From: Siminovitchia sp047228825
GTDB lineage: Bacteria; Bacillota; Bacilli; Bacillales; Bacillaceae_C
Reading direction: 5' to 3'
Assembly (NCBI RefSeq): GCF_047228825.1
Contig: NZ_JBFEGN010000002.1
Coordinates: 152,002 to 216,001, forward strand
Length of the DNA stretch: 64,000 nt
Shown here: one piece after another, positions 51,084 through 58,737 of the stretch
How the letters are laid out: each line of letters begins with the position of its first letter
Position numbering within the stretch: position 1 is the stretch's first letter
Notes under the pieces: generated by a model
Told to the model about the DNA's origin: nothing
Seen by the model: the letters and a program-made list of their open reading frames with translations, nothing else
The model's database searches: none
Position numbers and translations under genes: made by a program

Positions 51084-51398
51084 ATGCGATTTGACTTGGG
51101 TGATGAAGTTATTGTTAAAAAGACTCTAGAAACTGGAAGAATTAAGCACTGTAGATTTGAAAAATATGAAGCAAATGGACAGATTATTGAAAAGACTACT
51201 TATGCAGTGTCCACAGGGAAATATTATAGCGACTGGCATGAGGAAAGCTCTTTGCGACATGTTGATGATTATAAATTGGAGTTTGAAATTGGACTTTTAG
51301 ATTTGCGAATAAGTGCTGCTATAAACGAAAATAAACCAGACGTAGCAAAGAGATTATATGAGGAGAAACAAAAAATATTAAACAAAAAGAATATATAA
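51084..51398 (+). CDS. phage protein with KOW-like N-terminus and IDEAL-like C-terminus
   Basis: 104 aa from ATG 51084 with AAGAGGAGTGA upstream. N-terminal MRFDLGDEVIVKKTLETGRIK is a barrel-like start. C-terminal LLDLRISAAINENKPDVAKRLYEEKQKIL resembles the IDEAL domain (small helical repeats). Possible adaptor protein; no function known. Confidence 0.6.
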   Translation: MRFDLGDEVIVKKTLETGRIKHCRFEKYEANGQIIEKTTYAVSTGKYYSDWHEESSLRHVDDYKLEFEIGLLDLRISAAINENKPDVAKRLYEEKQKILNKKNI

Positions 51399-51413
51399 AA
51401 GGGTGATTTTATT
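51394..51413. repeat. intergenic dyad with thyA start in its right arm
   Basis: TATAAAA, N6 GGGTGA, TTTTATT. The spacer is the thyA ribosome-binding site, and TTG 51412 begins inside the right arm, so the dyad could directly influence thyA translation. Confidence 0.6.
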
Positions 51414-52248
51414 GAGTTATGTTGATGAGATATTCATTAGTGATTTAAAAGAGATTTTGAATGAGGACTGGGAAATTGATAATCGAGCAAAATGGGATGG
51501 AAGCAAGAAACCGCAGACGAAGCGAATTTTACAAGTTTCTCATAAGTATGATCTATCCAAAGGATTTCCAATTAATACTTTGCGTGAGATTAATTACAAA
51601 GCAGCCATTGAAGAGATGCGATGGATTTACATTCAAATGTCCAATAATATTCAAGACTTTAAAAGCAAGATTTGGAATTCATGGGCAAACGAAGAAGGGT
51701 ACATAGAAAAAGCTTACGGATACCAAATAGCTAAACCGACAATGGGGTTTGAATCACAGGTTCACTATATACTAAATGAAATTAAAACAAATCCAACAAG
51801 CAGACGCATACAGATGAACATGTTTAACGCAAAAGATCAAGAAACTAAATCTAAAAAATCATTGATTGAATGTGCTTTTGGTACAATTTTTTCAGTAAAG
51901 AATGGAAAATTACACATGACATTAACTCAAAGATCAGGCGATAAAATTACAGCAGCAGGAGCTGGTGGGTGGAACGTTGTACAGTATGCTGCTTTAATGC
52001 ACGCAATCGCTATGGAATGTGGCTTAGAGGTTGGAACATTAAAGCATGACATTCAAGACTTACACGTTTACGACAAACACTTGCATCAAGCAGAAGAAAT
52101 GATTAGACGCTATGAAGAGCTAGGTTCATATGGCTTACCACAATTAAAAGTAAATAAGAAACCATTTTTTGAATTAACTGCTGATGATTTTGAGTTAGTT
52201 GGATATAAGAATCATGGAGGAATTGGTCGAATTGAGGTGGCGACTTAA
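51412..52248 (+). CDS. thyA: thymidylate synthase-family protein (ThyA type, divergent)
   Basis: 278 aa from TTG 51412 after GGGTGA. TSRRIQMNMFNA, IECAFGTIFSV (catalytic Cys), QRSGD, GWNVVQYAAL (substrate Asn) and DLHVYDKH fit the thymidylate synthase family and the general plan of Bacillus ThyA. The Pro before the Cys is Glu and the following residues are AFG, so the active-site loop is divergent. It may make dTMP, or another 5-substituted dUMP. DHFR is encoded nearby, as expected for folate use. Confidence 0.85.
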   Translation: MSYVDEIFISDLKEILNEDWEIDNRAKWDGSKKPQTKRILQVSHKYDLSKGFPINTLREINYKAAIEEMRWIYIQMSNNIQDFKSKIWNSWANEEGYIEKAYGYQIAKPTMGFESQVHYILNEIKTNPTSRRIQMNMFNAKDQETKSKKSLIECAFGTIFSVKNGKLHMTLTQRSGDKITAAGAGGWNVVQYAALMHAIAMECGLEVGTLKHDIQDLHVYDKHLHQAEEMIRRYEELGSYGLPQLKVNKKPFFELTADDFELVGYKNHGGIGRIEVAT

Positions 52249-52249
52249 G

Positions 52250-52768
52250 ATGGCAAGAAGAGTTAGAAATATATACATAGAGAAAGAAAATCATGTCGAG
52301 ATTTTAATATTTGACAAAAAAGACAACTATAAACACACGGTTTTCATATCGAAAAACAGATTAAACGATGTTAAGAAATATAGCTGGTCAACTTACAAAA
52401 GTAGAAAAAGACATTATGCTCATGCTCATATTGGTGAAGGTAAATATATAAAAATGCATAGACTAATAGCAGAGAAACTTTACGGAAAGTCAAAAAAGAC
52501 GGTTGATCATATCAATAAAAATGGACTAGATAACAGGGATGTCAATCTTAGGTATGCTTGTAATAGCACACAAGGACACAATAAGGGCATGTTTGGACAC
52601 AACACATCAGGGGTGAAAGGAGTCAATTTTAATAAGTTAAATAATAGATGGAGAGCTGAAATAGACTACAAAAAGAAAAGATACTCAAAATCATTCAAAA
52701 CATTCGAAGAAGCGGTAAAACAAAGAAAAGAGTGGGAAAGCAAAATACAAAAGGGAGAATTTTTATGA
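52250..52768 (+). CDS. HNH endonuclease with AP2 DNA-binding domain
   Basis: 172 aa from ATG 52250, two bases after the thyA stop, with TTGAGGTGGCG upstream. HNH part: YIKMHRLIAEKLYG, KKTVDHINKNGLDNRDVNLRY, CNSTQGHN. C-terminal AP2: GVKGVNFNKLNNRWRAEI and KSFKTFEEAVKQRKE. A standard homing-type endonuclease of phages, free-standing beside thyA. Confidence 0.9.
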   Translation: MARRVRNIYIEKENHVEILIFDKKDNYKHTVFISKNRLNDVKKYSWSTYKSRKRHYAHAHIGEGKYIKMHRLIAEKLYGKSKKTVDHINKNGLDNRDVNLRYACNSTQGHNKGMFGHNTSGVKGVNFNKLNNRWRAEIDYKKKRYSKSFKTFEEAVKQRKEWESKIQKGEFL

Positions 52769-53040
52769 GTGTTTACTTTATATCTGATACACACTTTTCG
52801 CATAGAAAAATATTAGATTTTGAAAATCGACTTTATTCATCAGTAGAAGAAATGGATGAATGCATGATTGAAAATTGGAGTTCTACAATCACAGACAATG
52901 ACATTGTATATCATCTAGGTGATTTCTGTTTGAGTAATCAAGACCTAAATCAATTAAATGTAGGTGTTGATAGTGACTTAATGTTAAATACATTTAAACT
53001 GAAGTATGGTCAACCTACTTCCTTAGAACAATTAATTTAA
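52765..53040 (+). CDS. internally deleted metallophosphoesterase
   Basis: 91 aa from ATG 52765 with AAGGGAG upstream. The N-terminus FISDTHFSHRKILDF ... IVYHLGDF is the first half of a calcineurin-type phosphoesterase, with metal ligands in DTHFSH and GDF. The usual GNHD and HxH regions are missing; the chain joins directly to NQLNVGVDS, the C-terminal phrase. About 80 residues seem deleted in frame, so catalysis is unlikely. Confidence 0.75.
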   Translation: MSVYFISDTHFSHRKILDFENRLYSSVEEMDECMIENWSSTITDNDIVYHLGDFCLSNQDLNQLNVGVDSDLMLNTFKLKYGQPTSLEQLI

Positions 53041-53100
53041 ACACATAGATAAGATCAATCCATTACTAGAAGAAATATTTATTAGAGAAAGAGGTAGTAA

Positions 53101-53619
53101 ATGAGTATCAAGATTATAGCATGTTTTGATAGAAGTCGTGCCATCGGTTACAAAAATAAACTATTATACAAACTTCCGAATGACTTGAAGAGATTTAAGG
53201 AGTTAACAACAGGACACTTTGTTCTCTTTGGAAGGAAAACTTTTCAGAGTGTCTTGAAATATAACAACGGAAACCCTTTATCAAAAAGAGAGAGTATTGT
53301 GCTAACTAAAAATGAAAATTTTGAAGCGCCTTTAGGTGTCCATGTTTTTAATAATATAGAGAGTATAATCAATCATTACACAAAAACAGGAAACCAAGAT
53401 AGAGACCTATGGATTTGTGGTGGAGAGCAGATATATAGACAAGCGATGCCGTATGCAGATGAAATCTATGCAACTCTTGTTGATACTGTTGCACCAAAAG
53501 CAGATTCTATGTTTCCTGTTATTGATGAAAAACACTGGGAGCTTGTTGATAGTATAACTAATAAAGCAGATGAAAAACACAAATATGACTATGTTTATTT
53601 AACTTATAGAAGAAGGTGA
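53101..53619 (+). CDS. dfrA: dihydrofolate reductase
   Basis: 172 aa. ACFDRSRAIGYKNKLLYKLPNDLKRFKELT, FGRKTFQSV and WICGGEQIYRQAMPYADEIYATLVD are DHFR signatures (folate/NADPH sites). The acidic residue is Asn-Asp in PNDLKRF. ATG with AGAGGTAGT upstream. Regenerates tetrahydrofolate for thymidylate synthesis. Overlaps the next gene by 4 bp. Confidence 0.93.
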   Translation: MSIKIIACFDRSRAIGYKNKLLYKLPNDLKRFKELTTGHFVLFGRKTFQSVLKYNNGNPLSKRESIVLTKNENFEAPLGVHVFNNIESIINHYTKTGNQDRDLWICGGEQIYRQAMPYADEIYATLVDTVAPKADSMFPVIDEKHWELVDSITNKADEKHKYDYVYLTYRRR

Positions 53620-53621
53620 GT

Positions 53622-53798
53622 GTGAATAATATGGACACAATTCAAGAAATGAACTGTATCACAACTGAAAAAACAATTAAAGACATAGATGAAAGAGAAG
53701 GAGAGTTAGTGCTGGTATTTAAAGATGGGTCAGAAATTCATATAGATAAAAGAAACAATCACTGGACTTATCGTTTCTTTATGAGGCCATGTGGATAA
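53622..53798 (+). CDS. small beta-rich phage protein
   Basis: 58 aa from GTG 53622, after GAAGGTGAG; other starts in frame are GTG 53616 and ATG 53631. ELVLVFKDGSEIHIDKRNNHWTYRF. Not recognised. Confidence 0.55.
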   Translation: MNNMDTIQEMNCITTEKTIKDIDEREGELVLVFKDGSEIHIDKRNNHWTYRFFMRPCG

Positions 53799-53817
53799 AT
53801 AAAAGGAGGATTTTATT
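53798..53817. repeat. intergenic dyad (AATAAAA-N6-TTTTATT)
   Basis: Perfect copy whose spacer is GGAGGA, a ribosome-binding-site-like sequence. 28 bp before 53845. Confidence 0.75.
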
Positions 53818-53844
53818 TAGATTTAAATCCTGAAGAAAGGAATA

Positions 53845-54210
53845 GTGAATAAGATGTCATTAAATTTCAATGAAGTAGTTGAATTTATGAAAGAATTTAA
53901 GGTTGATTTATTAAATAGATTTGGTGAATTAATTATTGATGAACCAACAAATACCTATGTATCCATTGACAATTGTAAAGACATAGACGATGTAAAAACA
54001 TACGTAGTGTATGCTCTTTGTCGCCCTATTTATAAAGGATTAGACGATAAACCTGCGTCCCGATTATTAAAACGAGTAAATGACTATTTCAAAGTGAGTC
54101 TAACCAAAGAAGATGTGGGATTAATGTATCGAGAGCTGTGCTACACAACAAAACTAGAAGAATTTAAGGGATTTATAAAGCGTGGTTTTCCAATTAATGA
54201 ATTAAAATAA
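53845..54210 (+). CDS. phage protein, unknown function
   Basis: 121 aa from GTG 53845 (GAAAGG upstream) or ATG 53854. Helical, acidic/basic mix, RLLKRVNDYFKVSLTKEDVGLMYREL. Not recognised. Confidence 0.65.
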   Translation: MNKMSLNFNEVVEFMKEFKVDLLNRFGELIIDEPTNTYVSIDNCKDIDDVKTYVVYALCRPIYKGLDDKPASRLLKRVNDYFKVSLTKEDVGLMYRELCYTTKLEEFKGFIKRGFPINELK

Positions 54211-54231
54211 GTATTTTAATAAGAAAGGCAG

Positions 54232-54516
54232 GTGTTCAATATCAACTTATATAGAGAGGTTGAGTTAGAAGAAGTAGAAGAAGAGATTAGTAGGCAGGTG
54301 AATACGGTTATGCATTTTATGAGCGCAGAAAAAGAGAAATTCTTGAATCTTTTTGATCGTGGGTTTTACGAAGAAGCACATAGAGTCGCGTTAAGTAATA
54401 TAAATTTACACTATTCTTATCTATCGTATGAACTACTTAAATTCATCGAGGCAAGAGACATAATTGCAAGTGGAGAAAAAGTATATACCGACTTGGTAAT
54501 TACAAATTACTATTAG
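54232..54516 (+). CDS. phage protein, unknown function
   Basis: 94 aa from GTG 54232 after GAAAGGCAG (start codon choice uncertain). Strongly acidic N-terminal helix (REVELEEVEEEISRQV). Not recognised. Confidence 0.6.
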   Translation: MFNINLYREVELEEVEEEISRQVNTVMHFMSAEKEKFLNLFDRGFYEEAHRVALSNINLHYSYLSYELLKFIEARDIIASGEKVYTDLVITNYY

Positions 54517-54542
54517 AAAACCTCAAGATTGGAAGTGAAATT

Positions 54543-54683
54543 ATGAAAGTAAGGGTAATATTCATTCATCCAACAAAAGGGATTAACGATGCAACTATTG
54601 AATATGCATCTTGCGTTGAAGATGTAGTCAATAAACTTAACGAAGTTGGTTGCTCCGTCCTATCAGTAGAAGAAGAAAAGTAG
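54543..54683 (+). CDS. small phage protein, unknown function
   Basis: 46 aa, ATG with GATTGGAAGTG upstream. MKVRVIFIHPTKGI, two Cys. Beta-alpha-beta-like. Not recognised. Confidence 0.55.
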   Translation: MKVRVIFIHPTKGINDATIEYASCVEDVVNKLNEVGCSVLSVEEEK

Positions 54684-54706
54684 TTCACAGATCGAGAAAA
54701 TAGTGA

Positions 54707-54726
54707 AATAAATTATGTCTTTTATT
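54707..54726. repeat. intergenic dyad (AATAAAT-N6-TTTTATT)
   Basis: Located 26 bp before ATG 54752. Confidence 0.65.
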
Positions 54727-54751
54727 ATGAGCAATAAAGGAGAGCGAATAA

Positions 54752-55012
54752 ATGAGATATTTCGAAGTACACGATCCATACTATGCTTTAATTAAGGCTG
54801 AATGTAAAGAAGACGCTATGAAAAAGTATATTAAATATGTATGTAATGAAGAAGATGGTTGCGATTTAAAAGAAGTCAGTAGAGATTATGCCCTTGCTGC
54901 TTTCTCCAGAGTTCCAAGCGAGAACAGAGTTTTGTTGCCGATAAGTCAGGTAGTAGATGAGTTTTTATGCCAAGAAAACGAGGTTCTTATAATTGACGGA
55001 GCCTTACTTTAA
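54752..55012 (+). CDS. small phage protein, unknown function
   Basis: 86 aa; ATG with AAAGGAGAGCG upstream. YFEVHDPYYALIKAECKEDAMKKYI resembles domains that sense or bind small ligands, but no family recognised. Last gene of the AT-rich block. Confidence 0.6.
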   Translation: MRYFEVHDPYYALIKAECKEDAMKKYIKYVCNEEDGCDLKEVSRDYALAAFSRVPSENRVLLPISQVVDEFLCQENEVLIIDGALL

Positions 55013-55026
55013 AGGAGAGTGAAGGT

Positions 55027-55158
55027 GTGACAAAAATACACGTACTAGCCGACGAAACATTAGGTGGAGTCGAGCGCGAGTATGTTGAAGCAAACTGCAA
55101 AACGGAAGTCGGCGACAATAGAGATTTTAAGCGAATAGCCGGAGGCGATAGCGAATGA
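55027..55158 (+). CDS. small phage protein, first of GC-richer block
   Basis: 43 aa from GTG 55027 with AAAGGAGAGTGAAG upstream. Overlaps the next start by ATGA. Codons such as GCC, GCG and CGC differ from neighbours. Not recognised. Confidence 0.5.
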   Translation: MTKIHVLADETLGGVEREYVEANCKTEVGDNRDFKRIAGGDSE

Positions 55159-55481
55159 TTAACGAAATTATCGAAAGGTTGTGCATGGAAATCAGAAGAA
55201 GCGACGGTGACTTATGGACGTTCGATGTTGAAGATGTTTCGAAAGTTTTGGCGGAGATTGAACGACTCCAATCCGAAGTAACATATTGGCGAATGGAACG
55301 CAATCATGAACGAAGGCAAGCGGACTTATACATCGAAAAGTACAAGAGGGAACGTGCGGAGGTTGTTAAACTCGAAGATTTTCTTCAAGAGATCGACACG
55401 CACCTACGGTCGACACCGGACGCATTGCCGCATGTTTTCGGAACTATACGTAAGTATTGGAATTATCGGGAGGCGGAGTAA
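55155..55481 (+). CDS. coiled-coil phage protein
   Basis: 108 aa. Long amphipathic helices (LAEIERLQSEVTYWRMERNHERRQ). Overlaps neighbours at both ends. Unknown function. Confidence 0.65.
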   Translation: MINEIIERLCMEIRRSDGDLWTFDVEDVSKVLAEIERLQSEVTYWRMERNHERRQADLYIEKYKRERAEVVKLEDFLQEIDTHLRSTPDALPHVFGTIRKYWNYREAE

Positions 55482-55618
55482 TGAACTCCGCAGAATTACG
55501 TAAGCAATACGACGAAGGTAAACTGACGCCCGAGCAATTTCTTGACAGGTTATTTGAATCGGAAGAAGCGGACAGAGTTCGAAGAAGAATAATTAAAAAA
55601 ATGGAGGATACAAAATGA
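55481..55618 (+). CDS. small helical phage protein
   Basis: 45 aa with binding site GGGAGGCGG. Pattern KQYDEGKLTPEQFLDRLFESEEAD resembles short EF-like or adaptor helices but no motif is certain. ATGA overlap with the next gene. Confidence 0.55.
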   Translation: MNSAELRKQYDEGKLTPEQFLDRLFESEEADRVRRRIIKKMEDTK

Positions 55619-56364
55619 TGAAAGAATTAAACGAAATGTCTTATGACCAATTAATCAAATATTCGTTGCAAGTATTTAAAGAAGTAAGGCGGAGGGCATA
55701 CGAAGAAGGATATGAACAGGGCAAATTTTCCGCTGAAATGATGGGGAAGACCAAGGGGCTTGCAGACGATGTTTTAAAAGAAATACAGCAACAATCTATC
55801 GGTTTTAAAACACTTGACAGATCAAAACCGTTTATTGAACGCTCACGTAAAGTGGCTCAAGAGCAGCGTGATCGTATCATTGAGCAGGCGAAGGCTGATA
55901 TTACCGGCCTTATACCTAGCGAAGATGAATTCTACGGAAAATACTACTGTTTAAAACTCGAACACGGAGTTAAGGTCTGCGAAGCTGAATTCGTTATAAA
56001 TAAAGACAAACGTACGGTTGTCGCAATTATGCGAGGATGGGTTTCCAATGAAATTTACGCGCGAGGAATCGCCAAATGTGCACCTGACGATTGCTTTAAC
56101 GTACACATCGGCAAGGCTATTGCGTTAAGGCGAGCGCTTGGACTCGAAGTGCCAGCGGAATATTTAAACGCGCCACAGCCGACGGAAGTGCGCGTTGGCG
56201 ATGTAATTAGAAACGAATATTTAAATTACCGCGGAGAGTATTATTCGAGAATTGTAACGGATATTGGCGATGAAAAGGTTCGATACAGCAGCGGAGGATT
56301 CGATTATGCCGACGTATTGGAGAGCTGTGAAATCGTCGACGACAGCCGGGAGGTGTCCGAATAA
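55615..56364 (+). CDS. phage protein, unknown function, GC-richer block
   Basis: 249 aa. The N-terminal third is helical (RRRAYEEGYEQGKFSAEMM). The middle has EFYGKYYCLKLEHGVKVCEAEFVINKDKRTVVAIMRG, an N-terminal beta domain, followed by KCAPDDCFNVHIGKAIALRRALG. The pattern is common in Bacillus phage early proteins. No function assigned. Overlaps both neighbours. Confidence 0.7.
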   Translation: MMKELNEMSYDQLIKYSLQVFKEVRRRAYEEGYEQGKFSAEMMGKTKGLADDVLKEIQQQSIGFKTLDRSKPFIERSRKVAQEQRDRIIEQAKADITGLIPSEDEFYGKYYCLKLEHGVKVCEAEFVINKDKRTVVAIMRGWVSNEIYARGIAKCAPDDCFNVHIGKAIALRRALGLEVPAEYLNAPQPTEVRVGDVIRNEYLNYRGEYYSRIVTDIGDEKVRYSSGGFDYADVLESCEIVDDSREVSE

Positions 56365-56501
56365 TGCGCCAAGACCACGAATTAAGCGTACCGGAATTGC
56401 TCGCCAAGATCGAAAAGTTGATTGGTATATTACGTGTAAAGGCATACATCGAAGGTTTTGAAGAAGGACGTGCTTTCGAAAGGGAAGGGAACGAGGAATG
56501 A
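56364..56501 (+). CDS. small phage protein, unknown function
   Basis: 45 aa. Helical (VPELLAKIEKLIGILRVKAYIEGFEEG). Overlaps the following ATG by ATGA. Not recognised. Confidence 0.55.
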   Translation: MRQDHELSVPELLAKIEKLIGILRVKAYIEGFEEGRAFEREGNEE

Positions 56502-56719
56502 GTTACGAGCAAAGTGTAAAAGGACTGACGTGGGGAACATCAAAGTTTACCGAAATAGCTAAGCGCGGCGAGTGTGAAGGCGAAGCAAAGCACGAAGTTA
56601 ATCGTTTGCTGTCCGAAATCGAATTGTTAGATATGCCGCCCAAGGTTTTCGAAGAAGCGCGGGCTGATGCTGCCATTATATTCGAATTGTGCGGAGGTGA
56701 GTGTCAAAATTGGGACTAA
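56498..56719 (+). CDS. small phage protein, unknown function
   Basis: 73 aa. Two Cys near the C-terminus (ELCGGECQNWD) and an internal GEC. Acidic. Not recognised. Confidence 0.55.
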   Translation: MSYEQSVKGLTWGTSKFTEIAKRGECEGEAKHEVNRLLSEIELLDMPPKVFEEARADAAIIFELCGGECQNWD

Positions 56720-56898
56720 CTGAAGCAATCCACGCAATAATTGATGAAAGGACAAATGCGATCGTAAGTGTAGTAGGCAAACGATATACCAAAGCGGAAT
56801 TGCAACCAAAGAAGTTATGGAAATATGCTGCGGTTATAAAAGATCTTGGTATGACAAAAGAAGAACAAAAAGGAATGTGGCGCGTTGAAAATTTGTGA
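56710..56898 (+). CDS. small phage protein, unknown function
   Basis: 62 aa from TTG 56710, with GGAGGTGA at 56693-56700 well spaced; GTG 56701 abuts the site. Alpha-helical, AIHAIIDERTNAIVSVVGKRYTKAEL. Not recognised. Confidence 0.55.
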   Translation: MGLTEAIHAIIDERTNAIVSVVGKRYTKAELQPKKLWKYAAVIKDLGMTKEEQKGMWRVENL

Positions 56899-57079
56899 AC
56901 ATGGCTCATTAAAAAGACAATGTTATACATGTGAATTAGAAGAGGAGGTCGATCGTCTAACTAAGGCCATAGAGTTAGTTATGGATAACACTTGGGACGA
57001 TGATGCTCATGAATTCCTAAACAGGGTATTGGATTACAAAGAAAATGAAGGCCCTGATTATAGATGGAAATTAAAATAA
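56885..57079 (+). CDS. small Cys-containing phage protein
   Basis: 64 aa from TTG 56885 with AAAGGAATG upstream. ICEHG and CYTCE near the N-terminus make a Cys-x-x-His/Cys-x-x-Cys metal site. Acidic helical C-terminus. Not recognised. Confidence 0.6.
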   Translation: MKICEHGSLKRQCYTCELEEEVDRLTKAIELVMDNTWDDDAHEFLNRVLDYKENEGPDYRWKLK

Positions 57080-57118
57080 TAGTTATTTTTTAAAAAGCAT
57101 AAATGGGAGGCATAGAAA

Positions 57119-57499
57119 ATGAAAAGAGAATGGTTAACCACAGGGGAAATGATAGATAAATTGCAGGTCGGGGAAGTAGCGGAAAGCAGCAACCATGACA
57201 AGGTAACGAAAAGCAAAGATGGAGGAATATGCTTTACATCAAGTGGAATGAATTTAATCCTAAACACGCACTTTACCAATTTACGATGGCGCATCCTTCC
57301 GAATTTCGTATCGTTTGAAGAAGCTATGAAGGCTATCGTAAAAGGCAAAAAAGTTAAATTTCATATTGATAATGGTAAGAATTTTGAAATAGACCATTTT
57401 TCGGTTGGAGTTATGAGGATTGATGCAACACCATTAGGAAAATTTTCTCTACAAACATTATATAATGGCAAGTGGGCGATAGAAGGTGATTCGGAATGA
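57119..57499 (+). CDS. phage protein, unknown function
   Basis: 126 aa; ATG with ATGGGAGGCATAG upstream. WLTTGEMIDKLQVGEVAES followed by FVSFEEAMKAIVKGKKVKFH matches a type of Bacillus phage protein I recall as conserved and uncharacterised. Overlaps the next start. Confidence 0.65.
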   Translation: MKREWLTTGEMIDKLQVGEVAESSNHDKVTKSKDGGICFTSSGMNLILNTHFTNLRWRILPNFVSFEEAMKAIVKGKKVKFHIDNGKNFEIDHFSVGVMRIDATPLGKFSLQTLYNGKWAIEGDSE

Positions 57500-57858
57500 G
57501 CAACCTAAGAGAAATAGACCGCCTCATCGCTGAAAAGGTGATGGGGTGGGATACAGAGGAATTTAAAAATATTTGCATTATTAGGGCTTACGCAGAAGAT
57601 GAAGTGATATCTATACCCGATGACTTTTGTCCGTCAGAAGACATAAAAGATGCTTGGGTGGTAGTTGAAAATCTCAAAAGAGAGGGCACTTACTTGGTTG
57701 TATGCCCGGAAAAGGAGAAATACGCTGTCAACGTATGGGTAGATGATGGCAAGGATAGATGTATCCCATACACTTCGGTCGAAGCTGATACTGCACCAAT
57801 GGCAATATGTTTGGTAGCACTAAAGGCTGTTGGGGTGGAGGTAGAGGTCGGTGAATAA
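57496..57858 (+). CDS. phage ABA-sandwich domain protein (BC1872 family type)
   Basis: 120 aa. REIDRLIAEKVMGWDTEEF at the N-terminus and PMAICLVALKAVGVEVEV at the C-terminus match the phage ABA-sandwich family common in Firmicute phages. Role unknown. Overlaps both neighbours by a few bases. Confidence 0.75.
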   Translation: MSNLREIDRLIAEKVMGWDTEEFKNICIIRAYAEDEVISIPDDFCPSEDIKDAWVVVENLKREGTYLVVCPEKEKYAVNVWVDDGKDRCIPYTSVEADTAPMAICLVALKAVGVEVEVGE

Positions 57859-58270
57859 GGAACACGACTTAAGCCTCAAGGTTGACCATATCGAATGGCA
57901 CCAGGTTTCACAGGAGGATAAAAGAGGATGCGGGGTGAGTGGTGTGGAACGGTTGGAAAGAGCGAAAAAGATAATAAAAGACATGGTGGAATTTATAGAA
58001 AACGTATCTCACATTGGGAAAGAGGATACAGAGTATCTTGATTGGCTTGTCTCCACTGTGGAGGAACAGCAGAAGGAAATAGAACGATTGGATAACGAAA
58101 TGGATGGATTGTTAACGATTGTAGAGGATAGAAACCCTAAAGCGCATGATTTATTCATTAAACTAAAGCAAGAAAACTCCAAGTTACGAAAAGCGTTGGA
58201 GGGAGTATTAAAATACAGACACGTAGATGAAGGATTAAAGGATCAGCTTAGAAAGGTGCTAAAGAAATGA
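57851..58270 (+). CDS. coiled-coil phage protein
   Basis: 139 aa from GTG 57851, in the end of the previous gene. About residues 70-125 form a coiled coil (VEEQQKEIERLDNEMDGLL, IKLKQENSKLRKAL). Not recognised. Confidence 0.6.
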   Translation: MNKEHDLSLKVDHIEWHQVSQEDKRGCGVSGVERLERAKKIIKDMVEFIENVSHIGKEDTEYLDWLVSTVEEQQKEIERLDNEMDGLLTIVEDRNPKAHDLFIKLKQENSKLRKALEGVLKYRHVDEGLKDQLRKVLKK

Positions 58271-58285
58271 CAGGAGAGTAATGAA

Positions 58286-58435
58286 ATGTGGATAGTATTT
58301 AAGAATTGGGATGGTTGCGAAGCAGATGTTAAGAAGTTTGATCAAGAAAATGAAGAAAAAGAATATTATGAATCTCAGATTGGATTTACGAGTGCAACAA
58401 TGTACATGGCTAAAGTAGAAGAAAAATATGGTTAA
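58286..58435 (+). CDS. small phage protein, unknown function
   Basis: 49 aa, ATG with CAGGAGAGTA upstream. WIVFKNWDGCEADVKKFDQENEEKEYY. Overlaps the dyad at its stop. Not recognised. Confidence 0.5.
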   Translation: MWIVFKNWDGCEADVKKFDQENEEKEYYESQIGFTSATMYMAKVEEKYG

Positions 58436-58454
58436 ATAAAACACTGAGTTTATT
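58435..58454. repeat. intergenic dyad (AATAAAA-N6-GTTTATT)
   Basis: Starts at the stop codon of the preceding gene. Confidence 0.65.
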
Positions 58455-58623
58455 ATTGTGATCGCATTTAGGTTTTCCGTCTTCTTCTCAGCGCTTTCTT
58501 ATTTCTTTAGTTTCTTTGGGAGTTAGGTGATAAGCCATTTATTCTCACCACCGTTCTATCTGTTTATTACATTATACCCGTTTTGCATGATTATAATAAT
58601 TGATTAAATCAGATTCATAGGTA
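58455..58623. other. non-coding gap between two dyads
   Basis: No convincing gene. TC-rich (CGTCTTCTTCTCAGCGC), with a run of mixed T/C. I see no tRNA, hairpin or motif that stands out. Confidence 0.5.
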
Positions 58624-58643
58624 AATAAAAAGCAAGTTTTATT
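58624..58643. repeat. intergenic dyad (AATAAAA-N6-TTTTATT)
   Basis: Perfect copy, 95 bp before TTG 58738. Confidence 0.7.
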
Positions 58644-58737
58644 GAAATTCATCAAGAACAAAATAAAACAATATATGGAGAACTGTACAGTTACATAAGC
58701 GTTGCAACGGCTCCTACTGATCATGGGAGAGATAGTT

